NCBI RefSeq assembly: GCF_016469035.1
Contig: NZ_JAEHJZ010000049.1
Location: forward strand, 53,015 to 117,014
Source: Gelidibacter salicanalis
Lineage (GTDB): Bacteria > Bacteroidota > Bacteroidia > Flavobacteriales > Flavobacteriaceae
Direction of reading: 5' to 3'
Length of the DNA stretch: 64,000 nucleotides
Of the stretch, positions 1 to 9,158 are shown piece by piece; position 1 is the first letter of the stretch; each line of letters opens with the position of its first letter. The notes beneath the pieces are model-generated. The model searched no databases, was not told where the DNA came from, and was given only the letters and a program-made list of their open reading frames with translations. The translations under genes were made by a program, and so were the position numbers.

Positions 1-703
1 ACTATGATAATCGTCAAGATTTTGACAAAGCTTTACAAGATATTGATGCTGTTCTTTTGGTTTCGGGCATGGCTGAACCTCAAAAGAGAATTCAGCAGCA
101 CAGAAATGTTATTGAAGCTGCAAAAAGCAACGGCGTTAAAAAAATAGTTTATACCAGTATTGTTGGGGATGAAGAAAAAAATGCCTTTAGCCCTGTTGTG
201 CAATCCAATCGCCAAACGGAAAAGGATGTGCAAAATTCAGGTCTCAATTGGTGCATTGGAAGAAACGGCATATACATTGAACCGGATTTGGAGTATATAG
301 ATACGTATCTAAAAGAAGGCGAAATCAGAAATTGTGCAGGCGATGGAAAATGCACCTACACAAGTAGAGAAGAATTGGGAGTTGCTTACGCCAAAATACT
401 AATAGAAGAAAAACATAATGGCCAAGTCTATAATCTTGTAGGCGACCCTATTCCCTAAACCCAACTTACAGAATATATCAACCAAGTCTATAACATCAGT
501 CTTGTTTATAGTTCGATTTCAGTTGAACATTATGCCACAGAAAGAAAAAAGAATTGGGAGATTTTATGGAGACGATAATAGCGGGCTTCTACTAGGGGAT
601 TAAATCAGGTGCGAACGATGTCAATTCAGATTTTGATAGGGCTGCAGGAAGGCCACATAAATCGGCATTGGAAATAATTAAATATTTTAACAATAGGCAC
701 TAA
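1..703 (+). pseudogene. Decayed NmrA/QorB-like NAD(P)-binding oxidoreductase (5' end outside window)
   Basis: The reading frame is open from base 3 to a stop at 456-458 and reads like the middle of an NmrA-family SDR (conserved KIVYTSIVG, then YNLVGDPI). Homology does not end at the stop: the same frame continues TQLTEYINQVYNISLVY up to about 550. One base is then missing in an A-run, and the +1 frame continues ELGDFMETIIAGFY, a stop at 593-595, then GIKSG and VNSDFDRAAGRPHKSALEII to a final stop at 701-703. That is the usual C-terminus of QorB-like NAD(P)H:quinone oxidoreductases. Two nonsense codons and one frameshift make it a pseudogene. The family reduces quinones or senses the NADP redox state; here function is presumably lost. 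A sequencing error could explain one lesion but hardly three. Confidence 0.8.
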
Positions 704-809
704 ATTTCGGCTTTGAAGCACCCACTAAATTTTGAAGAACTTAAAAACATTCATAATTAGCCCAAAATAATATCTAATAAAGAATTCAAATAACTATGTA
801 GATACATAT

Positions 810-1832
810 TTAAACTTTATACGTAGAGTCTCTGATAATGAGATTGGTTTTAATTTCAATGGTTTTACTCGTTACGACGTTATTTGGTGTATCGATTTCT
901 TCAATTAAATAATGTACTGCAGTTTTGCCAATGCGGTTACCAGGCTGGTCGATAGTGGTCAGTTGAGGCTCGATAATTGTTGAATTTGCATTATTGCTAA
1001 AACCTACAACGGCGATTTCTTCTGGAATTCTAACATTGAATTTTTTTAAAACCTTAATACAACCAATCGCAGCTGTGTCGGTTATGCAGAAAATGGCATC
1101 TGGGCGTTCTTTTAAGCTCAATAGAATATTGGTCATTCTTTTCCCTTCTTCCAAATTAATGTCTTCACAACTCAACACAATTTTTTCATCGAGAGGTATG
1201 TTGTGTTGCTTAAGAGCTTTTAAATATCCAGCAAACCGCTTTTCTGAATTATATGAAAACTCAAATTCCTTAATAATAGCAATTCGTTTCTTACCAATAT
1301 TTATTAAATGTTCAACCGCATCAAACGCTGCTTCTTCATCATTGATGACTACCTGGGTACACGGAATTTTGCTGGAAACCTTATCAAATAAAATAAGTGG
1401 AATTCTATTTAATGTCCTTAAAACATTGTCAACATCCCGGGTCAGTTTTGAAAGGGAAAGCAAAATTCCATCGACTCCAAATTGAATCATGGTATTTAAC
1501 ATCTCCGTTTGTTTTTCAATATCATTATTGGATTCAGAAATAATCACCCTATAACCTCGTGCCGCGGCTTCTTCAAGAATCCCTCTTATGATGGTGGTTG
1601 TATAATGATGTGTGACATTTGAAACCACAACGCCTATGATATTAGACCGATGTTGTCGAAATCCTTTTGCGAAAATATTTGGGATGTAATTCATTTCCTT
1701 GGCCAATTTTTTTACTTTTTCTTTAGTCTGGCTACTAATATCTTGATGGTCATTCAAAGCTCTAGAAACTGTTGAAATTGAAAGATTTAGAGATTCAGCT
1801 ATTTTTTTTAGGGTGGTGACATCTTTTTTCAT
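810..1832 (-). CDS. LacI-family transcriptional regulator
   Basis: The N-terminal helix-turn-helix (about residues 5-55, TTLKKIAESLNLSISTVSRAL) is the LacI signature, followed by a periplasmic-binding-protein-like sensor domain with IIGVVVSNVTHHY and a C-terminal TTIDQPGNRIGKTAV segment. About 340 aa is the normal size. I chose the ATG at 1832 because it starts just before the HTH; an ATG six codons upstream (1850) would lie inside the predicted operator. The gene diverges from the TonB receptor/glycosidase/symporter/glycerate-kinase operon, and a palindromic operator lies between them. It is therefore very likely the local repressor or activator, with the glycoside or a product as effector. 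The effector is inferred. Confidence 0.93.
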   Translation of the reverse strand: MKKDVTTLKKIAESLNLSISTVSRALNDHQDISSQTKEKVKKLAKEMNYIPNIFAKGFRQHRSNIIGVVVSNVTHHYTTTIIRGILEEAAARGYRVIISESNNDIEKQTEMLNTMIQFGVDGILLSLSKLTRDVDNVLRTLNRIPLILFDKVSSKIPCTQVVINDEEAAFDAVEHLINIGKKRIAIIKEFEFSYNSEKRFAGYLKALKQHNIPLDEKIVLSCEDINLEEGKRMTNILLSLKERPDAIFCITDTAAIGCIKVLKKFNVRIPEEIAVVGFSNNANSTIIEPQLTTIDQPGNRIGKTAVHYLIEEIDTPNNVVTSKTIEIKTNLIIRDSTYKV

Positions 1833-1846
1833 ACTTAACTTAAATT

Positions 1847-1871
1847 GCAAACGTTACCGCAAACGTTTGCG
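1847..1871. promoter_or_regulatory. Tandem LacI-type operator
   Basis: Bases 1858-1871 form a perfect 14-bp palindrome, CGCAAACGTTTGCG, the classic LacI/GalR-family operator shape with a central CpG. An imperfect copy, GCAAACGTTACCGC, starts 12 bp earlier at 1847 and overlaps it, placing the two half-sites about one helical turn apart. The site lies 15-39 bp upstream of the regulator start and about 80 bp upstream of the TonB receptor, so it could control both directions. Confidence 0.85.
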
Positions 1872-1950
1872 TACAAATATCCTAAAATTTAAGCATATTT
1901 ACTGCATACTTATTACTTAATTGGTCAAAAGTTAACTAATTCTTAATATT

Positions 1951-4545
1951 ATGAAACAAATTATCTTAATGCTTATTAGTGTATTTAGCGTTTCTGCAAT
2001 TTTTGCACAAACCGAAATATCAGGGACGGTAAAGGACAATGCAGGTGTACCTATAGCAGGAGCAAATGTCCTAATAATGGGGAGCGCCGAAGGTGCTAAT
2101 TCAGATTTTGATGGCAATTTTAGTTTTACATCAGAGCTTGAAGGAGAGCAAATCCTACAAATATCTTATGTAGGATATGAAACTCGTACTCAAAAAATTA
2201 TTTTAAGTGGAACTAAAATTGTCTTACAGATTACTTTAAAGGAAGGTGGAAACACTTTAGATGAAGTTGTCTTAACTGCAACATCTTCCACACGTTCTCA
2301 AAAAGAGACACCACTTTCAATTACTTCTATTGGAGCAAAACAGTTATCACAAACAAATACCAGTAGTCAAGCAGATATTTTGATGAGTGTTCCTGGTATT
2401 ACTGCCGAAGGTGGTGGTGGCGAGGTGGCCTCAAATATATTTGTTAGAGGATTGCCTTCAGGTGGCCAATATCAGTTTAATCCACTACAGATTGACGGAA
2501 TGCCTGTTTTAGCAACATTTGGTTTAAACTCGTCTGCACATGATGTATATTTTAGAAACGATTTAGGAATTAAAAGTTTAGAATTTGTTAGAGGAGGTTC
2601 TTCAATATTGTACGGTGTGGGTTCAGTTGCCGGTATTATTAACTATACCAGTGTTACAGGAAACAGTCAACCAAAAAACATCATAAAAACTGAAGTAGCT
2701 TCCAATTCAAGATATAAAGCAGATTTTTTGACTAGTGGACCTTTGGGAGGCGAAAACTCCAATACGTTTTATGCGCTATCTGGTTTTTATAGATATGATG
2801 ATGGCCCAATTAAAACGGGACTACCAACAGAAGGCTTTCAGTTGCGAGGTAACATAAAACAAGTGACCAAAAATGGCACAATAACTATGTCTGGACAATT
2901 TATTGATGATAATGTCCAATTCTTTTTACCCTATCCGTTAAAAGGGGGTTCGAGAGATCGTCCTACGGGAAATGATGGCGAAACCATCTATACCCTACAA
3001 ACTTCAGCAGCATCTGATATTTCATATAAAACACCAAATGGCATCTATCAGTCTTCAATTGAGGATGGCGTGGCAACGAAAGGGGGTTACTTTTTAACAA
3101 ATTTCAAGCACAATTTTGCTGATGATCTAAAACTCGATGCTAAACTAAGGTACTCAAGATATCAGCACCAATTTAATTTGTTTTTGGATGGCAGCGGTGT
3201 TTCTGGAGCAAAAGTGGTAGAAAGCCAACAGGAATATTTAGACGCCAGAGCGTTAACTTCAGGGGACTTTACATTACTGAATGGTCAACCATTACCTGCA
3301 AATGCACTAGTATTTGAAAACAGGATTTTGGACAGAAATAGACCCTTGCAAGAGTTGGTTGCGGATATTAAAATGACCAAAATAAAGAATGCCCATACCA
3401 TTACATTAGGAACATTCATGTCCAGATCAAGTGCAGGAGATTTTAATGTGGTTACTAATTATTTAAGTGAATACAATGATAATCCTGATTTAGTAGAAGT
3501 TTCAGGATATTCCAAAAATGGGGTTACCAATAGAGGGACAAGCTATTCAAACAAGAATATATCGAGTAACAAAATTGCCTTATTCTTAACCGATGAGATC
3601 AAACTTGATCGTTGGAATCTTGATGTAGGCGTACGTTATGAAAGGGCTTCTGGTGATATAGAAGTTGAAGGGTCCGAATCCTATTTAGTTGATAATATAG
3701 GAATTGCAAATTTGGATAATGTAAGATGGGGAAATGGAAGCTGGACTAGAGGCCACGTTTCTGCAACTGGCTTTGCCTTTGCAGCCGCTGCTCTTTATAA
3801 AGTAAATGATAACTTGAGTGCTTACGGAAACTTTTCAAGAGGTTATTTTTTTCCAGAATTAAGAAGTGTAAAGTTTGATGGTTTAGGAAATCCAAATGCC
3901 TATGATACAGAGAAAATAAACCAGTTTGAAGCAGGTGTTAAGTATGGTCAAGGTAAATTTTCTGGAACAGCAGCCGTCTATGGGGTTACACTTAATGATA
4001 GAAGAAACGTAACCTTCATTAATGCTCCTGGTGGTGGTTTTATTGAAGAAGTAGATATTCAAAACACAAAAACTATAGGTATTGAAACTACTTGGAAATA
4101 TAAGTTTGCAGAAAACTTTGCCTTACAAGGTTCATTGACCTATCAAGACCATGAGATTACGAAATCTGACAGCAATCCGGATTTTGAGGGTAATGAGTTG
4201 GGAAGACAGCCTAAAATTTTGGGAAATTTAGGGCTTGATTTTGACAACTCTACTTTTGATGGAAGCTTTGTTTATAATTACACTGGAAAGAAATTCACTA
4301 ATGATTCAAACAGTATTGAATTGGATGCCATTGGGATTGCAAATTTAAATCTTGGGTATACATTTCTAGTAGCAGAGACTGGAGAAACGTTGAGATTGGG
4401 AGCCCAAGTTTACAATTTATTTAATTCAGAAGGCATCACGGAAGGATCTCCAAGACTTAACAATAGCCAGACAGAGGAAGAATATTTTGTTGGACGACCT
4501 ATTCTTCCTACGCGAGTATTCCTAAATGCAACTTTTAATTTTTAA
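1951..4545 (+). CDS. TonB-dependent outer-membrane receptor with carboxypeptidase-like N-domain
   Basis: 864 aa with a Sec signal peptide (MKQIILMLISVFSVSAIFAQ). Residues about 22-105 form the carboxypeptidase-D-like regulatory domain common in Bacteroidetes receptors (ISGTVKDNAGVPIAGANV). A plug begins near LDEVVLTATSS, and a long beta-barrel ends in the aromatic C-terminus NATFNF. It imports a ligand over the outer membrane using TonB energy. There is no SusD partner next to it, which favours a small ligand over a polysaccharide. It heads the operon with the glycosidase, symporter and glycerate kinase, so the probable ligand is a glycosyl-glycerate. The ligand is inferred from the neighbours. 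Confidence 0.93.
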   Translation: MKQIILMLISVFSVSAIFAQTEISGTVKDNAGVPIAGANVLIMGSAEGANSDFDGNFSFTSELEGEQILQISYVGYETRTQKIILSGTKIVLQITLKEGGNTLDEVVLTATSSTRSQKETPLSITSIGAKQLSQTNTSSQADILMSVPGITAEGGGGEVASNIFVRGLPSGGQYQFNPLQIDGMPVLATFGLNSSAHDVYFRNDLGIKSLEFVRGGSSILYGVGSVAGIINYTSVTGNSQPKNIIKTEVASNSRYKADFLTSGPLGGENSNTFYALSGFYRYDDGPIKTGLPTEGFQLRGNIKQVTKNGTITMSGQFIDDNVQFFLPYPLKGGSRDRPTGNDGETIYTLQTSAASDISYKTPNGIYQSSIEDGVATKGGYFLTNFKHNFADDLKLDAKLRYSRYQHQFNLFLDGSGVSGAKVVESQQEYLDARALTSGDFTLLNGQPLPANALVFENRILDRNRPLQELVADIKMTKIKNAHTITLGTFMSRSSAGDFNVVTNYLSEYNDNPDLVEVSGYSKNGVTNRGTSYSNKNISSNKIALFLTDEIKLDRWNLDVGVRYERASGDIEVEGSESYLVDNIGIANLDNVRWGNGSWTRGHVSATGFAFAAAALYKVNDNLSAYGNFSRGYFFPELRSVKFDGLGNPNAYDTEKINQFEAGVKYGQGKFSGTAAVYGVTLNDRRNVTFINAPGGGFIEEVDIQNTKTIGIETTWKYKFAENFALQGSLTYQDHEITKSDSNPDFEGNELGRQPKILGNLGLDFDNSTFDGSFVYNYTGKKFTNDSNSIELDAIGIANLNLGYTFLVAETGETLRLGAQVYNLFNSEGITEGSPRLNNSQTEEEYFVGRPILPTRVFLNATFNF

Positions 4546-4570
4546 GTGTTTTTATAGTTGATTAGCAATT

Positions 4571-4608
4571 AAACTCATCACTCACAACAGAGCATGACTG
4601 GTGAGTTT
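4571..4608 (+). terminator. Intercistronic hairpin, possible partial terminator
   Basis: AAACTCATCA (4571-4580) pairs with TGGTGAGTTT (4599-4608) with one mismatch and an 18-base loop, in the 81-bp gap between the receptor and the glycosidase. The following sequence is AT-rich but lacks a clean U-run. It may lower expression of the downstream genes relative to the receptor or stabilise the receptor mRNA 3' end. Confidence 0.4.
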
Positions 4609-4626
4609 TATATAAAATTTTTATAG

Positions 4627-5937
4627 ATGGAAAAATTACAAAATAAAGCAAAAAGCGTTTTAAATAAAAACTGGAAAGATGGCTTCAGTGTGCCCTGCGC
4701 GAATTTATATCCCTTTCAATGGTTTTGGGATTCAGGTTTTATAGCCATCGGTTTTGCGCATTTTGATATGCCTAAAGCTGAAAAAGAAATAGAAACACTG
4801 TTGGATTCTCAATGGGATAACGGATTTATTCCACACATTATATTTCATACCGAGACTGATTCGTATTTCCCTGGTCCCGATTTTCATCAGTCGGATTTGA
4901 GTTCGCAAGCTTCTAAAAAATACAAATCTACAGGTATGACACAACCTCCTGTTACAGGTTTTGTGTTGCAGGATATGTATAGGATAAGTAAAGATAAAAA
5001 AGCAACTTTAAAATTTATAGAAGGAGTTATTGATAAGGTTTACTTTAACCATAAATATTTCTATGAAAATAGGGATCCAAAAAATGAAGGGCTCGTTTAT
5101 ATTTACCATAACTGGGAATCTGGCACAGACAATTCACCTATTTGGGATGATATTTGGTCGACCATGGATCCACCAGAATACAGTTTTGTTAGAAGAGATA
5201 CGTCACATGTTGATGCTTCACAACGACCTTCAAAAAGAGAATACGATCACTACTTACACATTATAGATATTGCTAAGGCACATCAGTATCGGGACGAAAA
5301 AATAGCGGAATTGTCGCCTTTTTTGGTACAAGACCCACTTTTTAATACCATGCTGATAAAATCCAATCAAAGTTTGATAGATTTATATCAACTTATTGGT
5401 AATAATGAAGATAAAATCCAGCAACTTAAAGAGTGGCAGGATAAAGCTATTAAGAGTTTTAACGAAAAATTGTTTGATAAGGATTTAGGTGTTTATATTC
5501 ATTATGACTTAAGAAATGAAAAACCATTAAGACACATTTCGTCATCATCATTTTCACCGTTGTTTGCCAACATTCCTAGTAAAGAACAAGCGGCATCCTT
5601 GGTTAATGTCATGATGGAAAAATTCGGGAATGACGATCAATATCTTTGTGCATCTTTTGACCCGACAAGTGAACGCTTCAATCCAAAAAAGTATTGGCGT
5701 GGTCCAGTTTGGGTGAACCTTAACTGGATACTTTATTATGGTTTAAAAAATTATGGATATGTTGATATTGCACAACGTGTAAAAAAAGACACTATTGAAA
5801 TCATTGAAAAAGCAGGTTTTTATGAGTATTTCGACTCTCGAAAAGAGGAGTACAAAAATGGAAATACAGGTTATGGAGGCAATGATTTCTCATGGAGTGC
5901 TGCATTATTGATTGATATGTTGCAAGACAACCACTAA
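4627..5937 (+). CDS. GH63/MGH1-like glycoside hydrolase, probable mannosyl- or glucosylglycerate hydrolase
   Basis: 436 aa, no signal peptide, so cytoplasmic. The (alpha/alpha)6-type motifs of the mannosylglycerate/glucosylglycerate hydrolase group are visible: WFWDSGF (about 32-38), QWDNGFIPH (62-70), NWESGTDNSPIWDD (162-175), KYWRGPVWVNLNW, and the C-terminal GYGGNDFSWSAA. D168 in ESGTDNSP and E400 in YEYFD sit where this family usually has its general acid and general base; this is assigned by pattern, not alignment. Size fits bacterial glucosylglycerate hydrolase (about 440 aa) rather than larger GH63 alpha-glucosidases. The sodium symporter begins 12 bp downstream and a glycerate kinase follows it, which strongly supports release of glycerate as a product. 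Trehalase or another GH37/GH63 activity is the main alternative. Confidence 0.82.
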   Translation: MEKLQNKAKSVLNKNWKDGFSVPCANLYPFQWFWDSGFIAIGFAHFDMPKAEKEIETLLDSQWDNGFIPHIIFHTETDSYFPGPDFHQSDLSSQASKKYKSTGMTQPPVTGFVLQDMYRISKDKKATLKFIEGVIDKVYFNHKYFYENRDPKNEGLVYIYHNWESGTDNSPIWDDIWSTMDPPEYSFVRRDTSHVDASQRPSKREYDHYLHIIDIAKAHQYRDEKIAELSPFLVQDPLFNTMLIKSNQSLIDLYQLIGNNEDKIQQLKEWQDKAIKSFNEKLFDKDLGVYIHYDLRNEKPLRHISSSSFSPLFANIPSKEQAASLVNVMMEKFGNDDQYLCASFDPTSERFNPKKYWRGPVWVNLNWILYYGLKNYGYVDIAQRVKKDTIEIIEKAGFYEYFDSRKEEYKNGNTGYGGNDFSWSAALLIDMLQDNH

Positions 5938-5949
5938 AACTTATAAATT

Positions 5950-7596
5950 ATGAATTGGCTTGACTATAGTATTGTAATTCTTTATATCGGGTTCTTTTTG
6001 GGAATGGGCTTTTTCTTTAAAGACAACAAAGATTCCAAAGATTATTTTTTAGGCGGAAAAAGCATGAGTTGGTTTCCGTTAAGCCTTTCTACTATGGCTA
6101 CCCAATTGTCGGCCATCAGTTTTATTTCAGCACCCGCGTTTGTTGGCCTTAAAGTGGGAGGAGGCATGAAATGGCTCAGCTTTGAGTTTGCTGTTCCGTT
6201 AGCGATGATTTTTATCATGATTGTCATCATTCCGCCCTTATTCAAGTCGGGTGTCGTGAGTATTTATGAGTTTGTAGAAAAACGCTTTCACGCTTCCACG
6301 CGTTTGGTGTTAAGCATAGTTTTTCAAATAAGTCGTGCGTTGGCTACGGGAGTGATGGTATATGCAGTTGCTATTATTCTCCAGGCCGTTTTAGATATCG
6401 ATTTTGTTTATACCATTTTGATTATCTCTATTATAACAATCGTTTATTCTTGGCAAGGAGGAATGAAAGCTGTTGTTTATGGAGATGCCATTCAGATGAT
6501 TGTACTTTTTGCAGGCCTGATTATTTGTTTGTATTATGGATGGAATTTGTTGCAAGAACACGGTGGGTTGCCACAAGGTTTTGACCCGGAACGTTTAAAA
6601 GTGATAGATTATAATTTAGGAATTGGTGAAGGCAACGAATATGGCATATTACCTATGCTTTTGGGTGGTTTGTTTTTATATGCTTCCTACTATGGCTGCG
6701 ACCAAACCCAAGCACAACGCATGTTATCTGCTAAAAACGAAAAAACCATCCGTCAATTATTATTGGCAAACGGATTACTTCGTTTCCCAGTGGTATTGAT
6801 TTACTGTACTATGGGACTGGTTATTGGTGGCTTGGTTTCCATTGCGCCAGATTTTTTAAATGAAATTTCACTGACCACACAAAAATATTTTCCTGAAGAG
6901 TATGCAATAACAGGGATGAAAGTAGATTTAATGTTGCCGGTTTTCATCATAAAATATTTACCTCACGGACTGATAGGAATTTTAATGGTTGGTATTCTTT
7001 CGGCAGCCATGTCGTCGTTGAGCTCCACCGTAAATTCGCTGTCAGCAGTCACTGTTGAAGACATCTTTAACAGAGGAAAAGTAAAGTTGAGCAACAAGAA
7101 ATACATGTTTATTTCAAAAGGTTCCGTAGTATTTTGGGGCGTTGTTTGTATAGCGAGTGCGTTTTTATTTGGTGGCAGTAAGAGTGCAGTTATTGAAATC
7201 ATAAACGCGGTGAGTTCGGTATTTTACGGTCCTGTATTGGTGACCTTTGTTCTTGCTTTCTTTTCAAAAAAAGTCAATCATATTGGGATGAATGCTGGTA
7301 TCATTTCGGCTGTAGTTGTTAATCTGATTTTGTCCAAAACCATGCAACAAATATTCAATATAGATTTGGGGATTCACATTTTTTGGATATGGTTAAATGT
7401 TACCGGAGTGATTATCTCGTTGGTTGTGGCCTATGTGGTAAGTGCTTTTACCAAAAATGTTGAAGTAAAAGAGATTTCTAATTTTAATGTCGCCATTAAG
7501 AAAGAAGATTTTATGGTAAAAGAAGTCTATATTTTGGTGGTCTTTTTTATAGCTATTCTGATATTCAGTTATTTCATACCAACTATTTTTAGTTAA
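5950..7596 (+). CDS. Sodium:solute symporter (SSS family)
   Basis: 548 aa with about 13-14 hydrophobic segments. The N-terminal region has the SSS pattern NKDSKDYFLGGKSMSWFPL followed by STMATQLSAISFI, then GGMKAVVYGDAIQ and the DQTQAQRML segment typical of SGLT/SSS transporters. It would move a solute inward across the inner membrane with Na+. It lies between the cytoplasmic glycosidase (12 bp upstream) and glycerate kinase (20 bp downstream), so the intact glycoside imported by the TonB receptor is the likely substrate. Sugar specificity cannot be read from the sequence. Confidence 0.9.
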   Translation: MNWLDYSIVILYIGFFLGMGFFFKDNKDSKDYFLGGKSMSWFPLSLSTMATQLSAISFISAPAFVGLKVGGGMKWLSFEFAVPLAMIFIMIVIIPPLFKSGVVSIYEFVEKRFHASTRLVLSIVFQISRALATGVMVYAVAIILQAVLDIDFVYTILIISIITIVYSWQGGMKAVVYGDAIQMIVLFAGLIICLYYGWNLLQEHGGLPQGFDPERLKVIDYNLGIGEGNEYGILPMLLGGLFLYASYYGCDQTQAQRMLSAKNEKTIRQLLLANGLLRFPVVLIYCTMGLVIGGLVSIAPDFLNEISLTTQKYFPEEYAITGMKVDLMLPVFIIKYLPHGLIGILMVGILSAAMSSLSSTVNSLSAVTVEDIFNRGKVKLSNKKYMFISKGSVVFWGVVCIASAFLFGGSKSAVIEIINAVSSVFYGPVLVTFVLAFFSKKVNHIGMNAGIISAVVVNLILSKTMQQIFNIDLGIHIFWIWLNVTGVIISLVVAYVVSAFTKNVEVKEISNFNVAIKKEDFMVKEVYILVVFFIAILIFSYFIPTIFS

Positions 7597-7616
7597 ATAT
7601 CTAATTCAATTTAAAA

Positions 7617-8744
7617 ATGAAGATTGTTCTCGCGCCAGATAAGTTCAAAGGTTCTTTAACAGGAATGCAATTTTGTGATGCCGTAGAAAAAGGTTTTAAA
7701 GAGATTTTGCCGTCTACAGAATTCATAAAGTTACCATTGGCCGATGGTGGCGACGGCACGATTCAAATTTTAGAATACCATTTAAAAGGGAAACGTCTTA
7801 AAGTTAAGGTGAATGACCCGTTATTTAGAGAAATTGAAGCCTCCTATCTTTATATGGACGCTACAAAAACCGCTTTTATTGAAATGGCGGAAGCTTCAGG
7901 AATGTATCTTTTAAAGCCTGAAGAGCAAAATTGTTTTTATACCACCACTTTAGGCACTGGAGAGTTGATATTGGATGCTATCAATAAAGGTGCTACAACC
8001 ATTATTTTAGGAATTGGCGGTAGCGCTACCAATGATTGTGGGATTGGTATGGCAACTGCATTAGGTTATAGATTTGAAGATGCGCGTGGTAAGGAACTAA
8101 AACCTATCGGGAAGAATTTATCGAAAATAAGGATGATTAATACCAGTTATGCCATAGGTGCCTTAAAATCTGTTAATTTTAAAGTTGCCTGTGACGTAAC
8201 AAATCCGTTATACGGAAAAGATGGTGCCGCATTTGTGTACGCGCCTCAAAAAGGAGCATCAGAAGTTGAAATAAAAGAATTAGATAAAGGGCTTAAAAAT
8301 ATCGCAAAACTGTTTAAAAGGCAATTTGTTATGGATGTTCAGAATATAAAAGGTGCTGGTGCAGCAGGAGGTATGGGAGCTGGCACATCAGTATTTTTAA
8401 ATGCTGAATTAAAATCTGGAATTGATTTGGTAAAAAGTTTAGTGGCTTTTGATGAAAAAATAAAAGGCGCCGATTGGATTATTACTGGCGAAGGTAAGTT
8501 GGATTCTCAAACACTATCAGGTAAAACAATCCAAGGTGTTTTAGAATCGGCGAAAGCTTTTAACATCAAAGTAGCCGCTTTTTGTGGTGCTATTGATTTG
8601 GATGATAAAACAGCAAAGCGTTTTGGTATAGATTATAAGGACGCTGTTTTAAACCATGCCAAAAATTTAGAAGATGGCATTAAAAACGGTTATGATTATA
8701 TAAATGGAATGGCTAAACTTTTTGCAAGTGGATTTTTGAAATAA
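7617..8744 (+). CDS. glxK: Glycerate kinase (GarK/GlxK family)
   Basis: 375 aa, the normal size. It starts with the family signature MKIVLAPDKFKGSLTGMQF, followed by LPLADGGDGTIQ, the GIGGSATNDCGIGMATALGY glycine-rich motif (about residues 133-152), GAGAAGGMGAG and WIITGEGKLDSQT. Members phosphorylate D-glycerate with ATP, usually giving 2-phosphoglycerate that enters glycolysis at enolase. As last intact gene of the glycosidase/symporter operon it would consume the glycerate half of a mannosyl- or glucosylglycerate. The exact product (2- or 3-phosphate) is not determinable here. Confidence 0.93.
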   Translation: MKIVLAPDKFKGSLTGMQFCDAVEKGFKEILPSTEFIKLPLADGGDGTIQILEYHLKGKRLKVKVNDPLFREIEASYLYMDATKTAFIEMAEASGMYLLKPEEQNCFYTTTLGTGELILDAINKGATTIILGIGGSATNDCGIGMATALGYRFEDARGKELKPIGKNLSKIRMINTSYAIGALKSVNFKVACDVTNPLYGKDGAAFVYAPQKGASEVEIKELDKGLKNIAKLFKRQFVMDVQNIKGAGAAGGMGAGTSVFLNAELKSGIDLVKSLVAFDEKIKGADWIITGEGKLDSQTLSGKTIQGVLESAKAFNIKVAAFCGAIDLDDKTAKRFGIDYKDAVLNHAKNLEDGIKNGYDYINGMAKLFASGFLK

Positions 8745-8768
8745 ACATCACAACTTTGAAATTAAAAT

Positions 8769-9020
8769 ATGGAATTATTTCCTTTATAATGTGAACCCAA
8801 TTACTGTTACCGAATATAGGGTGGGAATAAGTTAAAAACAATACTAAATAAAAATACAATCAAAAAAGTATAGGTGAATCTTGGGAGATTTCGGATATTG
8901 AAGACAACGAAACGCTTGTGTGCCAGGGTGATTTGAATGGAAGAACACTGAAGAGTTTGATTGAAAAATTCAAAAGCTATTTTGTTGGTAAAATGTTTAT
9001 GAAACCTTTGTGTAGTGGAA
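8769..9020 (+). pseudogene. manA: Decayed N-terminal fragment of mannose-6-phosphate isomerase (manA)
   Basis: Starting at ATG 8769 the frame reads MELFPL, stop, CEPNYCYRI, stop, then GGNKLKTILNKN, which matches the type I ManA start (PLxFEPxxxxRIWGGxKL). After a one-base slip near 8870 the next frame reads IGESWEISDIEDNETLVCQG and LNGRTLKSLIEKF, the well-known ManA GESWEIS segment. After YFVGK a further slip near 8993 leads into non-coding sequence. Only about the first 80 of some 320 codons remain. It lies 24 bp after glycerate kinase in the same orientation, so it was probably the last gene of the operon and converted mannose 6-phosphate to fructose 6-phosphate. This is a clue that mannose was the sugar released. 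Confidence 0.8.
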
Positions 9021-9045
9021 TATTTATTTTTCAGTATAATTAATC

Positions 9046-9129
9046 ATAACATTTAAGTTTACAAGAAGTTCAGATTTTAAAAAGGCTACCGAAAGACCGC
9101 ACAAAACACCGAAAGAAATATTGAAGTAA
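9046..9129 (+). pseudogene. C-terminal scrap of a second NmrA/QorB-like gene
   Basis: The frame reads FKFTRSSDFKKATERPHKTP then KEILK and a stop at 9127-9129. It matches the C-terminus of QorB-like proteins and resembles, without being identical to, the end of the pseudogene at 1-703 (SDFDRAAGRPHKSALEII). No upstream part is present; it abuts the manA remnant. The stretch 8745-9158 thus holds two gene relics and no intact gene. Confidence 0.6.
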
Positions 9130-9158
9130 ATAAAATTGGTAATTAAACAAATAGTACT

